From: Blautia sp. AF19-10LB
GTDB taxonomy: Bacteria; Bacillota; Clostridia; Lachnospirales; Lachnospiraceae
Length of the DNA stretch: 64,000 bases
Assembly: GCF_003461245.1 (NCBI RefSeq)
Contig: NZ_QTWS01000002.1
Span: forward strand, 146,470-210,469
Direction: 5' to 3'
Positions within the stretch are counted from its first letter, which is position 1. Each line of letters starts with the position of its first letter. The position numbers and the translations under genes are program-made. The notes beneath the pieces are model-generated. The model saw only the letters and a program-made list of their open reading frames with translations. It had not been told where the DNA came from and searched no databases. Below, one piece after another: positions 8,649 through 17,080 of this stretch.

Positions 8649-10610
8649 TTATTTTTTCTCTTCCTGAACTTCGATCTTGCGGATCGTTTTGTTCTTGATC
8701 TCTTCTTTGATCGCGCTCATGAAATCTCCGAGGTCTTTCATTCCTTCATCGCCAAGGTAACGGCTTCTTACGGAAACTTTGCCCTCTTCCTCTTCTTTTG
8801 CACCAACAACGAGCATGTATGGAACTCTCTCAAGACGAGCTTCACGGATCTTGTATCCCATCTTCTCAGAACGTCTGTCAACGGAGCAGCGGATTCCTTC
8901 TTCTTTCATCTGTGCTTCTACTTTGTCAGCATAAGCATTGAATTTCTCAGAGATCGGGATTACACGAACCTGTTCCGGGCACAGCCATGTCGGGAACATA
9001 CCAGCGTATTTCTCGATCAGCCATGCAAGTGTTCTCTCATAGCATCCCATGGATGTACGATGAATGATACACGGACGTTTTTTGTCACCGTTTTCGTCGA
9101 TGTAGTACATATCAAACTGTTCAGCAAGAAGTGCATCCCACTGGATTGTGATCATGGTATCTTCTTTGCCATATACGTTCTTTGCATTGATGTCGACTTT
9201 TGGTCCGTAGAAAGCTGCTTCTCCGACATCCTCTGTGAATGGGATGTTCAGTTCTTCGAGCATCTGACGAATATCTTCTTCTGTCTCATTCCATACTTCC
9301 GGATCACCGATGTATTTTTCTCTGTTGTTCGGATCCCATTTGGACAGATGGTAGGTTACATCCTCCTCAACTCCAAGTACCTGCAGACAGTACTGTGCAA
9401 GTGCGATACAGTCTTTGAATTCTTTTACCATCTGGTCTGGTCTTACGATCAGATGTCCCTCAGAGATTGTAAACTGACGAACTCGTGTCAGGCCGTGCAT
9501 CTCACCGGAATCCTCGTTACGGAACAGTGTGGATGTCTCGCCGTAACGCAGCGGCAGATCACGGTAGCTGTGCTGTTCTGCTTTGTATACATAGTACTGG
9601 AACGGGCATGTCATCGGACGAAGTGCAAATACTTCTTTGTCTGTCTCTTCATCACCGAGAACGAACATTCCGTCTTTGTAATGATCCCAGTGTCCGGAGA
9701 TCTTGTAGAGATCGCTCTTTGCCATCAGAGGAGTCTTGGTTCTTACATAGCCACGTTTTGTCTCCTCATCTTCAATCCATCTCTGCAGTTCCTGCATCAT
9801 GATAACACCGTTTGGCATGATAAGCGGAAGTCCCTGACCGATCACATCTACAGTTGTGAAGATCTTCATCTCACGACCAAGTTTGTTGTGGTCACGTTTC
9901 TTTGCTTCTTCCATCTGCTCCAGATGTTCTTTGAGCTCATCCTTTGTAGCGTATGCTGTTCCGTAGATACGTGTCAGCATAGCGTTTTTCTCGCTGCCTC
10001 TCCAGTATGCGCTGGAAGAAGAAAGAAGTTTGAATGCTTTGACAGGTTTTACGCTCATCAGGTGCGGTCCTGCACAGAGGTCTGTCCAGTCTCCCTGTGA
10101 ATAGAAGGAGATTTCTGCATCTTCCGGAAGGTCTTCGATCAGTTCTACTTTGTAAGGTTCGTTTTTCTCTTTGAAGTATGCGATCGCATCTTCTCTGGAT
10201 TTGGTGAAACGTTCGATCTTTGCGCCTTTTTTGATGATCTTCTTCATTTCTTTTTCGATCGTATCAAGGTCCTCACGGGAGAACGGCTCGTGATCGAAAT
10301 CATAATAAAATCCTGTATCAATAGAAGGTCCGATGGCAACTTTGGCTTCCGGATATAAGTTCTGTACTGCCTGTGCAAGTACATGGGAAGCTGTATGACG
10401 AAGAACAGCAAGTCCCTTCCCGTCCTTAGCTGTCAGAATGTTCAGTTCGCAGTCGCTGTCAAGAACTGTACGGAGGTCTACAACCTCTCCGTTTACTTCT
10501 CCTGCACATGCTGCGCGTGCCAGTCCTTCGCTGATGTCATAAGCGATGTCAATTATGGATTTTGCTTCGGAATATTCTTTTTTGGATCCGTCTTTCAGTG
10601 TGATAATCAT
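8649..10610 (-). CDS. thrS: Threonine-tRNA ligase
   Basis: Charges tRNA-Thr. Domains in order: TGS (residues 1-60, MIITLKDGSKKEYSE), the HXXXH editing domain (RHTASHVLAQAV, with the later zinc Cys-His set), the class II catalytic core with motif 2 (FRNEDSGEMHGLTRVRQF) and motif 3 (CYERTLAWLIEKY), and an anticodon-binding domain at the C-terminus. 653 residues is normal for bacterial ThrRS. The start is the ATG with AAAGGAGT 8 nt upstream; a 16-codon in-frame extension lacks a ribosome-binding site. Controlled by the T-box leader immediately upstream. Confidence 0.97.
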   Translation of the reverse strand: MIITLKDGSKKEYSEAKSIIDIAYDISEGLARAACAGEVNGEVVDLRTVLDSDCELNILTAKDGKGLAVLRHTASHVLAQAVQNLYPEAKVAIGPSIDTGFYYDFDHEPFSREDLDTIEKEMKKIIKKGAKIERFTKSREDAIAYFKEKNEPYKVELIEDLPEDAEISFYSQGDWTDLCAGPHLMSVKPVKAFKLLSSSSAYWRGSEKNAMLTRIYGTAYATKDELKEHLEQMEEAKKRDHNKLGREMKIFTTVDVIGQGLPLIMPNGVIMMQELQRWIEDEETKRGYVRTKTPLMAKSDLYKISGHWDHYKDGMFVLGDEETDKEVFALRPMTCPFQYYVYKAEQHSYRDLPLRYGETSTLFRNEDSGEMHGLTRVRQFTISEGHLIVRPDQMVKEFKDCIALAQYCLQVLGVEEDVTYHLSKWDPNNREKYIGDPEVWNETEEDIRQMLEELNIPFTEDVGEAAFYGPKVDINAKNVYGKEDTMITIQWDALLAEQFDMYYIDENGDKKRPCIIHRTSMGCYERTLAWLIEKYAGMFPTWLCPEQVRVIPISEKFNAYADKVEAQMKEEGIRCSVDRRSEKMGYKIREARLERVPYMLVVGAKEEEEGKVSVRSRYLGDEGMKDLGDFMSAIKEEIKNKTIRKIEVQEEKK

Positions 10611-10690
10611 AGTTTTGAACTCCTTTTGTGTTTGAATAAATCTGTAAGTTTTTTCCACAGGGACGAGCTGACTTCTGATTCATTTGATAA

Positions 10691-10732
10691 ATAAAAAAGT
10701 CCCTTACAATACATCTCTGCACTGTAAGGGAC
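10691..10732 (-). terminator. T-box conditional terminator of thrS
   Basis: Stem GTCCCTTACA / TGTAAGGGAC (10699-10732) followed on the minus strand by TTTTTTATTT. It is the terminator conformation that competes with the antiterminator containing the T-box sequence. Confidence 0.9.
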
Positions 10733-10960
10733 GAATATGATCATAGCATACGATACTCGCGGTTCCACCCTGCTTGCTGTAACTGTCATACGGCAGTCTC
10801 AGCCACTCTTATAAGATGATAACGGAATCACCGGACCGGATTAGGGCCACTCGGAGATGGTCTTCGACTGCTTCCAGCTGAAATACTCTCAGCAAATGTA
10901 TTCCTCTCTGGAGCCTTCCACAGCTTACTCTTCTCGTCAACGTGTTTCTTATTTATTCTG
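10691..10960 (-). ncRNA. T-box riboswitch (Thr specific) in thrS leader
   Basis: Minus-strand leader with the conserved T-box sequence AGGGTGGAACCGCG at 10758-10771, which pairs with the NCCA end of uncharged tRNA. Upstream is a Stem I region with the conserved CAGAGAGGAAT segment and a GAAGACCATCTCC stretch whose ACC is the likely threonine specifier, then GAGTGG. The terminator follows. Uncharged tRNA-Thr should stabilise antitermination and switch on thrS. The specifier assignment is by eye. Confidence 0.9.
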
Positions 10961-10966
10961 TAGTTC

Positions 10967-10995
10967 ATTATATCCGCACGTTTTCCGTTTGTCAA
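10967..10995 (-). promoter_or_regulatory. Consensus promoter of thrS T-box leader
   Basis: TTGACA, 17-bp spacer, TATAAT on the minus strand: both hexamers perfect. The predicted transcript start is at about 10960, at the beginning of the T-box leader. Confidence 0.85.
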
Positions 10996-11025
10996 TGGGT
11001 GATTTTGTTTTTTGGTAAGACCGAT

Positions 11026-12420
11026 TTAAATAACGCGGAGTCCGCCATCTGCCAGCATGCAGCGTCTTCTTCTGGTGAAGCTTCTTGCACAGGTCAGGCC
11101 TTCACCGGTTGGTCCTGCAATTGTCATAGTCGTATGACCTTCACCGCCGATTCCGACACCGACAAGCGTTGCTGCATTTTTGGTAAAGATGGTTGTTTCG
11201 ATTTCTTTTGCAAATCTTGTCATATGGTCTACGTTCTTGGAGAACATGGATGCTGTGTGGCGGTTTCCGTTTTCTGCAACTACAGCATATTTTACACAGT
11301 CCTCAAAAGTCTTGCAGCGGACGATCGGCATGATCGGCATCAGCTGTTCTACAAGTACAAATGGATGATCATGCGGTACTTCACAGAGAACCAGCCTGGT
11401 GTCTGCATCTTTGATTCCGATGCTTTCAAGAATCAGAGAAGCGTCCTTGCCGACCCATTTCTTGTTTACGGAATATTTGCCGTCTTTTTCCAGGAAAACA
11501 ACTTTGAGAAGCTGCTCTGTCTCCTGCGGAGTGATAAGATGTGCACCGCAGGCACACATCTTGCGGATCAGCTCATCTGCCACATTGTCCATAACGAAGG
11601 TTTCTTTTTCTGCCAGACACAGAAGGTTATTATCAAAGGATGCCCCTCTGTAAATCTCAGATGCTGCTTTGTCAAGATCAGCAGTGTCATCTACTACAAC
11701 CGGAGGATTTCCGGCTCCTGCACCGATGGTCTTTTTGCCGGATTTAAGAAGTGCATTTACCATTCCCATGCCTCCGGTACCAACCATCAGACGGATCTTC
11801 GGGCTGGCAGTCAGTTTGTTGACTGCTTCCATATCCGGCTTTCTCTGCATGGTGATGAGGTTTGCAGGACCTCCGTTCTCTACGATTGTTTTGTGCAGGA
11901 TCTGCAGGCAGACAGCGCAGACTTTCTTTGCGCCCGGATGTACGTTGAATACAACAGCATTTCCGCCGCCGATCATGCTGATGGTGTTATTGATGATGGT
12001 TTCTGTCGGATTTGTAGACGGTGTAATTGCACCGATAACGCCAAACGGAGCCTGTTCTTCGATCATAAGACCGGAATCACCGGAAATCGCATCTGTTACA
12101 AGACATTCCACACCCGGTGTCTTGTCGATAACGGCAAGGTTCTTGGTGATCTTATCCTCATAACGTCCCATACCGGTCTCTTCGTGGATCATTTTTGCGA
12201 ACATCGGGGCATTTTCTCTTGCCACAACACGGATTGCCTCGATAATGCGGCGTCTGTCTTCTACTTTGTAATTCATGTACCAGTCTCTCTGTGCGATGTA
12301 TGCGGCATCGATTGCATCGTTTACGTCCTCAAATACACCCTGGTCACTCTTACAGGAAATATCCAGATTTGTTTTCATCAGAACTTCTCTGACTATGTTT
12401 TTGATCATGATCTCATCCAT
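11026..12420 (-). CDS. CoA-acylating aldehyde dehydrogenase, PduP/EutE type, encapsulation-tagged
   Basis: Oxidises a short aldehyde with CoA and NAD+ to acyl-CoA. 464 residues, the same length as PduP and similar along its whole length by recall: THPGVE-like DKTPGVECLVTDA, APFGVIGAITPSTNPTETII, SGKKTIGAGAGNPPVVVD, GASFDNNLLCLAEKE (catalytic Cys), GVGIGGEGHTTMTIAGPTGEG. Residues 1-18 (MDEIMIKNIVREVLMKTN) form an amphipathic helix followed by a linker, the pattern of a microcompartment encapsulation peptide. It is the last gene of the operon with the shell protein, aldolase and isomerase; acetaldehyde from DeoC is the natural substrate. AAGGAG precedes the ATG. Confidence 0.93.
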   Translation of the reverse strand: MDEIMIKNIVREVLMKTNLDISCKSDQGVFEDVNDAIDAAYIAQRDWYMNYKVEDRRRIIEAIRVVARENAPMFAKMIHEETGMGRYEDKITKNLAVIDKTPGVECLVTDAISGDSGLMIEEQAPFGVIGAITPSTNPTETIINNTISMIGGGNAVVFNVHPGAKKVCAVCLQILHKTIVENGGPANLITMQRKPDMEAVNKLTASPKIRLMVGTGGMGMVNALLKSGKKTIGAGAGNPPVVVDDTADLDKAASEIYRGASFDNNLLCLAEKETFVMDNVADELIRKMCACGAHLITPQETEQLLKVVFLEKDGKYSVNKKWVGKDASLILESIGIKDADTRLVLCEVPHDHPFVLVEQLMPIMPIVRCKTFEDCVKYAVVAENGNRHTASMFSKNVDHMTRFAKEIETTIFTKNAATLVGVGIGGEGHTTMTIAGPTGEGLTCARSFTRRRRCMLADGGLRVI

Positions 12421-12465
12421 GGATCGTTTTCTCCTTTCTTTATTCTTCTTTATTCTGTTAAAAAC

Positions 12466-12494
12466 GCCTCTGTCCGGAATATCCAGGCAGAGGC
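12466..12494 (-). terminator. Intra-operon stem-loop between shell and aldehyde dehydrogenase genes
   Basis: Stem GCCTCTG / CAGAGGC with a 15-nt loop, followed on the minus strand by GTTTTTAAC. It may act as a partial terminator or as a 3' stabiliser for the shell-protein message, favouring shell protein over enzyme. Confidence 0.55.
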
Positions 12495-12550
12495 ATTTAA
12501 AACTGCTTGACGTAGCGGCCGCTCATGTATCGCGGTCTTTCTTTATTTGA

Positions 12551-12829
12551 TTATTTTACAGTAGGAAGAATTTTTTCTACGTCAGTGTGCGGCCTTGGGA
12601 TTACGTGAGTTGCTACTAACTCACCAAGTCTGGATGCAGCTGCGCTTCCGCTCTCTACGGCTGATTTAACAGCTCCTACATCTCCACGAACCATAACTGT
12701 TACCAGTCCGGATCCGATTTTTTCTGTTCCGACAAGTGCAACGTTAGCTGCTTTACACATCTGGTCTGCTGCTTCGATCGCTGCTGTAAGTCCTCTGGTT
12801 TCTACCATTCCTAATGCTTCCTGTGTCAT
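12551..12829 (-). CDS. Microcompartment hexameric shell protein (BMC-H, PduA/EutM type)
   Basis: 92 residues, a single Pfam BMC domain: [20 protein letters not shown], then [22 protein letters not shown], then the tail [16 protein letters not shown]. These match PduA/EutM nearly residue for residue, including the K-I-G-S-G pore loop that lines the hexamer pore. It self-assembles into hexamers that tile the protein shell around the enzymes. It is the only shell gene in the window: no BMC-P (EutN-like) pentamer or BMC-T trimer was found, so vertices must come from elsewhere or the structure is not a closed shell. A strong AGGAGGAG site is present. Confidence 0.97.
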   Translation of the reverse strand: MTQEALGMVETRGLTAAIEAADQMCKAANVALVGTEKIGSGLVTVMVRGDVGAVKSAVESGSAAASRLGELVATHVIPRPHTDVEKILPTVK

Positions 12830-12851
12830 GATGATCTCCTCCTAATCTCTC

Positions 12852-13916
12852 TTACATTTCCGGTTTGAATAATACTTTTGTGAACACTTCTGTTCTGTTG
12901 AACATCATTTCAAATACTTCTTTGCAGTCCTCCAGACGAACACGATGTGTGATCAGTGGATTTACATTCATCTGACCTGTGCTCATGAATTCAAGTCCGC
13001 TCTTCCACTCGTTGATCGGCAGTGGATTGATAGAAGAGTTCCAGCTTCCGTGGATGGTAAGCTCACCACGAAGGATAGCCTGGATTACTTTGTTTGGATA
13101 AGTTACGTCGTCGTATGTAATACCGCCGTATACAACTTCACCGTTCTTCTTGCAGGATGCTACCGCCTGAACGTGTGTGATCTTGTTTCCGGCAAATTCA
13201 ATTGCGATATCTACGCCTTCACCGCCTGTCAGTTCTTTGATCGCTGCCACAGCGTCTGTCTTCATTCCGTTTACGCCAGCTGTTGCGCCAAGACGTTTTG
13301 CAAGTGCAAGTTTATCGTCTGCAACATCTACTGCGATAACCTTTGTGCAGCCAAGTGCACGGAGCCACTGAACACAGATAAATCCGATTGCGCCAAGTCC
13401 GAAAACTGCTGCTGTCTTGCCAGCTTCCATACGGCATTTACGAACTGCGTGGAGACCAACAGATACAGGGTCTGTGAAGGAACCTTCTTCATAATCTACG
13501 TTGTCCGGTAATTTCAGGCAGTTTGCAGATTCTACAACTACATATTCTGCCATGGCACCATCTCTTCTTGATCCATAGTAATCATAGTGATCGCAGAGGT
13601 GAGACTGTCCAACTTTACAGTACTGGCATTCGCCGCACGGGATCAGAGGCATAACGGAAACTCTGTCACCTACTGTCAGGTTATTCTTTACTTTATCGCC
13701 GCAGTCTACGATCTGGCCTGCAAATTCATGTCCGATCGTTGTCGGGAAATGGTAAGTTCCTTTTACCATTACCCGCGGAATATCAGATCCGCAAACACCG
13801 CAGCTTTTTACTTTGATCAGTACCTGTGTATCTTTCTCAATATGAGGAACGTCTACCTCCACACATCTGATATCTTTTGGAGCAAATAAACGAACCGCTC
13901 TCATTTTCTGTGCCAT
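12852..13916 (-). CDS. Zn-dependent dehydrogenase, galactitol-1-phosphate dehydrogenase-like
   Basis: Medium-chain dehydrogenase of the sorbitol/GatD group, 354 residues. Catalytic zinc ligands sit in KSCGVCGSDIP and TTIGHEFAGQIVDCG. The structural zinc Cys cluster is CGECQYCKVGQSHLC. The Rossmann motif is VFGLGAIG. By family it oxidises a sugar alcohol or sugar-alcohol phosphate with NAD+. The position between aldolase and shell genes suggests it makes the aldose or ketose phosphate that DeoC cleaves, or disposes of reducing power. Unlike its relative at 23782 it has no N-terminal targeting extension. Confidence 0.8.
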   Translation of the reverse strand: MAQKMRAVRLFAPKDIRCVEVDVPHIEKDTQVLIKVKSCGVCGSDIPRVMVKGTYHFPTTIGHEFAGQIVDCGDKVKNNLTVGDRVSVMPLIPCGECQYCKVGQSHLCDHYDYYGSRRDGAMAEYVVVESANCLKLPDNVDYEEGSFTDPVSVGLHAVRKCRMEAGKTAAVFGLGAIGFICVQWLRALGCTKVIAVDVADDKLALAKRLGATAGVNGMKTDAVAAIKELTGGEGVDIAIEFAGNKITHVQAVASCKKNGEVVYGGITYDDVTYPNKVIQAILRGELTIHGSWNSSINPLPINEWKSGLEFMSTGQMNVNPLITHRVRLEDCKEVFEMMFNRTEVFTKVLFKPEM

Positions 13917-13949
13917 TTATATGCCATCTCCTTTTCTTACTTATACTTA

Positions 13950-14708
13950 TTAGTATGTACTTTTGCTTGTCTCACCTTTTGCAATTGCAACTCCGGCACT
14001 TGTTCCCAGTCTGTTTGCACCTGCTGCGATCATTGCCTTTGCATCTTCCGGTCCTCTGACACCGCCGGATGCTTTCACTCCCATATCCGGTCCTACAGTC
14101 TTTCTCATCAGTGCAACGTCCTCAACAGTTGCTCCACCTGTGGAGAATCCTGTAGATGTCTTAACAAAGTCTGCACCGGCTTCTTTGGCGATCTGGCAAA
14201 CCTGAACTTTTTCTTCGTCTGTCAGAAGGCAGGTTTCGATGATAACTTTGACGATGGCTCTTCCATGAACGGCAGTTACAAGATCAGCGATATCTTTCTT
14301 TACGAACTGCCAGTTTCCAGATTTGATCTTGCCGACATTTACTACCATATCTACTTCATTGGCACCGTTTTCTATTGCTTCGTTTGCTTCAAAAATTTTG
14401 GATTTTGTGGTAGTTGCTCCCAGAGGAAAACCGATTACTGTACACACTTTTACCCCGCTTCCACGAAGCTCCTCATAGCATAATGGAACATAACATGGGT
14501 TTACGCACACAGAACAAAAATGATATTCCTTTGCCTCCTGGCATAATTTTTTGATCTGTTCTTCACTTGCATTCTGTTTCAGCAGTGTGTGGTCGATCAT
14601 TCCGGCTACGCTTCCGGCTGTATTAAAGGATGCACTGACTCCGCCCTGATTCTGCATAGTTTTCAGAATCTCCGTCGTAATCTTACTGACTAACTGTTCC
14701 ATCTCCAT
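13950..14708 (-). CDS. deoC: Deoxyribose-phosphate aldolase with N-terminal encapsulation peptide
   Basis: Cleaves 2-deoxyribose 5-phosphate (or a related substrate) to acetaldehyde and glyceraldehyde 3-phosphate. The TIM-barrel core starts at about residue 35 ([11 protein letters not shown]). Class I residues are visible: [23 protein letters not shown] and the Schiff-base Lys in [13 protein letters not shown], then VKASGGVR. At 252 residues it is about 30 longer than ordinary DeoC. The excess is N-terminal ([18 protein letters not shown]), an amphipathic helix plus a flexible linker, as in cargo of aldolase-containing microcompartments. GAGGAA lies 6 nt before the first ATG. Confidence 0.93.
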   Translation of the reverse strand: MEMEQLVSKITTEILKTMQNQGGVSASFNTAGSVAGMIDHTLLKQNASEEQIKKLCQEAKEYHFCSVCVNPCYVPLCYEELRGSGVKVCTVIGFPLGATTTKSKIFEANEAIENGANEVDMVVNVGKIKSGNWQFVKKDIADLVTAVHGRAIVKVIIETCLLTDEEKVQVCQIAKEAGADFVKTSTGFSTGGATVEDVALMRKTVGPDMGVKASGGVRGPEDAKAMIAAGANRLGTSAGVAIAKGETSKSTY

Positions 14709-14771
14709 AGCTTATTCCTCACTTTCCATTTGTAATTGCTTGTATATGGTAAACTCCCTTCTGCAAGGGTC

Positions 14772-15560
14772 TTACTCTCGTTTACTTACTTCGATGATCT
14801 TTCGGAATTTCTCCGGTTTCAGGCTGGCTCCTCCGATCAGGAATCCATCTACTCCCGGGCAGCTTCCAATGTCTGCGGCATTCTTCTCATTGACACTTCC
14901 ACCATACAGAAGCGGGATATCGCTTCCGGTGAGTTCCGAAAGAACTGCCTTAAGATATCTGTGTGTTTCTGTGATTTCTTCCGTAGAAGCACTTACACCG
15001 GTTCCGATCGCCCAGATCGGTTCATATGCGATCTGTATGTATGGAATCCTGTCTGTCGAAAGTCCCTCCAGGTCTTTCTCAAGCTGTTTTCTTAATACAT
15101 TCTTCCACTGTCCGCTCTTTCTCTCTTCCAGATTTTCACCGATGCAGAGCATTACGGAAAATCCTTCTTTGAGTGCCGCCTGTATTTTCTTCTGAATCTC
15201 TTCATCCGTTTCGTTGTAGTAGCTGCGGCGTTCGGAATGTCCCACCAGCAGACAGTCACAGCCGAGTTCTTTAATCATAGGAAGAGAAATCTCTCCTGTA
15301 TATGCCCCGCTTTCCTTATAGTGGAAATTCTGCGGTCCATAGATAATCCCTCTCTTACGGAACTCTCCTGCAAGAACTGCCAGGGTTGTATACGGCGGAA
15401 AGATCATTACCTTACCGTCGACCGGTCCCAGTTTCTCCAGAAATTCCATGCCTTCTCTGACCGTCATATTCATCTTCCAGTTTCCTGCAACGATCAGGGA
15501 TCGGTTCATATATCTGGCTACTGTCTCCCGGATGATCTGGTCCAGATTCTTCTGTTCCAT
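14772..15560 (-). CDS. tpiA: Triose-phosphate isomerase with N-terminal encapsulation-like peptide
   Basis: Interconverts glyceraldehyde 3-phosphate and dihydroxyacetone phosphate. Core motifs: VAGNWKMNM (Lys), CLLVGHSERRSYY (His), IAYEPIWAIGTG (Glu), LLYGGSVN and GFLIGGASL. The start is the ATG with AAGGAGGATCT immediately upstream; the longer reading frame has no such site. Residues 1-20 (MEQKNLDQIIRETVARYMNR) precede the TIM core and form an amphipathic helix of the phi-x-x-phi-phi type like those on DeoC and the aldehyde dehydrogenase. A targeted isomerase would act on the GAP released by DeoC. It may be a second, dedicated TIM beside a glycolytic copy elsewhere. Confidence 0.92.
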   Translation of the reverse strand: MEQKNLDQIIRETVARYMNRSLIVAGNWKMNMTVREGMEFLEKLGPVDGKVMIFPPYTTLAVLAGEFRKRGIIYGPQNFHYKESGAYTGEISLPMIKELGCDCLLVGHSERRSYYNETDEEIQKKIQAALKEGFSVMLCIGENLEERKSGQWKNVLRKQLEKDLEGLSTDRIPYIQIAYEPIWAIGTGVSASTEEITETHRYLKAVLSELTGSDIPLLYGGSVNEKNAADIGSCPGVDGFLIGGASLKPEKFRKIIEVSKRE

Positions 15561-15617
15561 AGATCCTCCTTCCTGCCTTACAAAAGCAGGCAATTTTGTA
15601 TTCACCTTTTGCATTAG

Positions 15618-15652
15618 TTTACAAATGTTCCTGTGTTTATATCATTTGTAAC
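15618..15652 (-). promoter_or_regulatory. Putative SorC-type operator pair before tpiA-deoC operon
   Basis: Two copies of the element shared with the kinase and Fe-dehydrogenase promoters: TTTACAAATGTTC at 15618-15630 and, inverted, ATCATTTGTAAC at 15641-15652. They begin 11 bp downstream of the -10 of the internal promoter, a position suited to repression. Confidence 0.55.
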
Positions 15653-15662
15653 TTCTGTGCTT

Positions 15663-15691
15663 ATCTTAGCACAAAGGTTCTTACATGTCAA
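15663..15691 (-). promoter_or_regulatory. Internal promoter for tpiA-deoC-adh-BMC-aldDH
   Basis: Minus strand TTGACA (15686-15691), 17-bp spacer, TAAGAT (15663-15668), overlapping the 3' end of the HPr-like gene. The following enzyme/shell genes can therefore be expressed separately from the transporter operon. Confidence 0.65.
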
Positions 15692-15905
15692 CTGCCCATT
15701 TGTCCAACTTCTTCAAAAAATCCTCATCTTCAGTAACTACTTTGACTGGCTGATCGTAGTCCAGTGCCATCAGGCCAAGAATTGACTTCGCATCTGCGAT
15801 CTGGTTATGATCCGTATGCACACCTACATCACTCCTGCATTTGCATGCAAGGTTCATAAAGTCTCTTAAGTCATTTGCCTCTGTCAGTTTGATTAATCGG
15901 TACAT
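15681..15905 (-). CDS. HPr-like protein lacking the active-site histidine
   Basis: 74-residue HPr-fold protein. The second half retains the regulatory-serine region of HPr/Crh, IADAKSILGLMALDYD, with the Ser equivalent to Ser46. The region that should carry the PTS phospho-histidine (I-H-A-R-P) reads NDLRDFMNLA, with no histidine. It therefore cannot pass phosphate in the PTS and resembles Crh, which works only as a serine-phosphorylated corepressor of CcpA. It sits between the sugar-binding protein gene and tpiA, so it may tune this sugar cluster. AGGAGGAAGAAC precedes the ATG. Confidence 0.75.
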   Translation of the reverse strand: MYRLIKLTEANDLRDFMNLACKCRSDVGVHTDHNQIADAKSILGLMALDYDQPVKVVTEDEDFLKKLDKWAVDM

Positions 15906-15954
15906 GTTCTTCCTCCTACTGTGTATAACATTTATTAATAAAAGAAAATCTGGT

Positions 15955-15986
15955 CAAAAAAGGCCGGTCAAATCCATGACCAGCCT
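15955..15986 (-). terminator. Stem-loop terminator after the substrate-binding protein gene
   Basis: Stem of about 11 bp, AGGCTGGTCAT...GACCGGCCT, followed on the minus strand by TTTTT. It separates the kinase-ABC genes from the HPr-like gene. Read-through or the internal promoter would be needed for downstream genes. Confidence 0.7.
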
Positions 15987-16005
15987 TTTCCTGCAAAATT
16001 TTCTA

Positions 16006-17010
16006 TTATTTCATTGCTGCGAAAGCAAGGCTGTCGTCTACATAATCGGCTACATTGCTGCTGTCAATAACGCCAGTACCTGCATCTACAAATTCGTCAT
16101 AATCTTCCCCATTCAGAACTTTGAGAGTTGTGTTCATAGCAACTTTCAGCAGAGAACCTGGGTCATTCATGGTTGTGATGGAATATTTACCATCCTGGAT
16201 AGCCATAACAGCTTCCATAAGTCCGTCTACACCTGTTACCTTAACGCCTTCGATTCCTTTTTCTTCGAGAACCTGAGCTGCTCCAAGGGACATATCATCA
16301 TTGTGTCCGTAAACAGCAACGATGCCGTCATTACTCTGAAGTAAGTCCTGTGCAGCTGTAACAGCTTTGCTTCTTGTGTAATCGCAGTATGCGGACTGGA
16401 TTACTTCAAGGCCAGGAGCTTCTGCGATCGCAGCTTCGAAGCCGTCACGTCTTGCCATCATAACGGTATCACCGGCTGTTCCCTGAATCTCAAGGATCTT
16501 GCCTTCTGCCTTGTCCTTACCGCCGAGTTCTTCTACAAGAGCTTCTCCTACGAGTCTTCCCATCTCTTCGTTGTCACGGCCTACATAAGCGGTGTTTCCA
16601 TCATTTACATTACGGTCAACGGTGATAACCGGAATGTCTGCTTTCTGGCAGGCTTCGATTGCCGGAGCAACACCTTCTGCATTGATCGGATTCAGGATCA
16701 GCGCATCGATTCCACTGGAGATCATGTCGTTGATATCGTTGTTCTGTTTGGTAACATCATCATCCGCACTTACACAGACAAAATCAACACCAAGCTGTTT
16801 TGCATAATCTTCTGCAACTTCTTTCATGGTTACATAGAACGGAGAAGCCAGTGTGCACTGTGAGAAGCCGATCTTGTAATCTGCTTTTCCTGTGTAATCA
16901 GCCAGAACATCTTCTGTGGATGCAGCGTCGTCTGCCGCGTAAACGCAAACTCCCATAGACCCGATCATTGCCATTGCTGTCAGAATTGCAAGGAAACCTT
17001 TTCTTTTCAT
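16006..17010 (-). CDS. Sugar ABC transporter substrate-binding protein, RbsB type
   Basis: 334-residue extracytoplasmic binding protein (Peripla_BP_4 fold) delivering a sugar to the RbsC/RbsA pair encoded upstream. Signal peptide residues 1-25, LTAMAMIGSMGVCVYA then ADDA; no proper lipobox, so probable signal peptidase I cleavage. Mature features: YKIGFSQCTLASPFYVTMKE, NDMISSGIDALILNPINAEG, IPVITVDRNVNDGNTAYVG and VYGHNDDMSLGAAQVLEEKG, all typical of ribose/pentose binders. Strong AAAGGAGGAT site. A stem-loop terminator follows. Sugar specificity cannot be read from the sequence. Confidence 0.9.
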   Translation of the reverse strand: MKRKGFLAILTAMAMIGSMGVCVYAADDAASTEDVLADYTGKADYKIGFSQCTLASPFYVTMKEVAEDYAKQLGVDFVCVSADDDVTKQNNDINDMISSGIDALILNPINAEGVAPAIEACQKADIPVITVDRNVNDGNTAYVGRDNEEMGRLVGEALVEELGGKDKAEGKILEIQGTAGDTVMMARRDGFEAAIAEAPGLEVIQSAYCDYTRSKAVTAAQDLLQSNDGIVAVYGHNDDMSLGAAQVLEEKGIEGVKVTGVDGLMEAVMAIQDGKYSITTMNDPGSLLKVAMNTTLKVLNGEDYDEFVDAGTGVIDSSNVADYVDDSLAFAAMK

Positions 17011-17080
17011 GTTGAAATCCTCCTTTAAAATGATATAGTTTTTTTATTATGATAAGCACCCCTTGTACTTCATCATTCTG

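Noticed and set aside
9060..10100. 346-codon plus-strand frame opposite thrS
   Set aside because: Shadow of thrS; Cys/Phe-rich translation with no motif.
10942..12510. 522-codon plus-strand open frame antisense to the aldehyde dehydrogenase gene
   Set aside because: It mirrors a clear PduP-type gene, is rich in Cys/Phe as antisense frames of such codon use are, and has no ribosome-binding site or recognisable domain.
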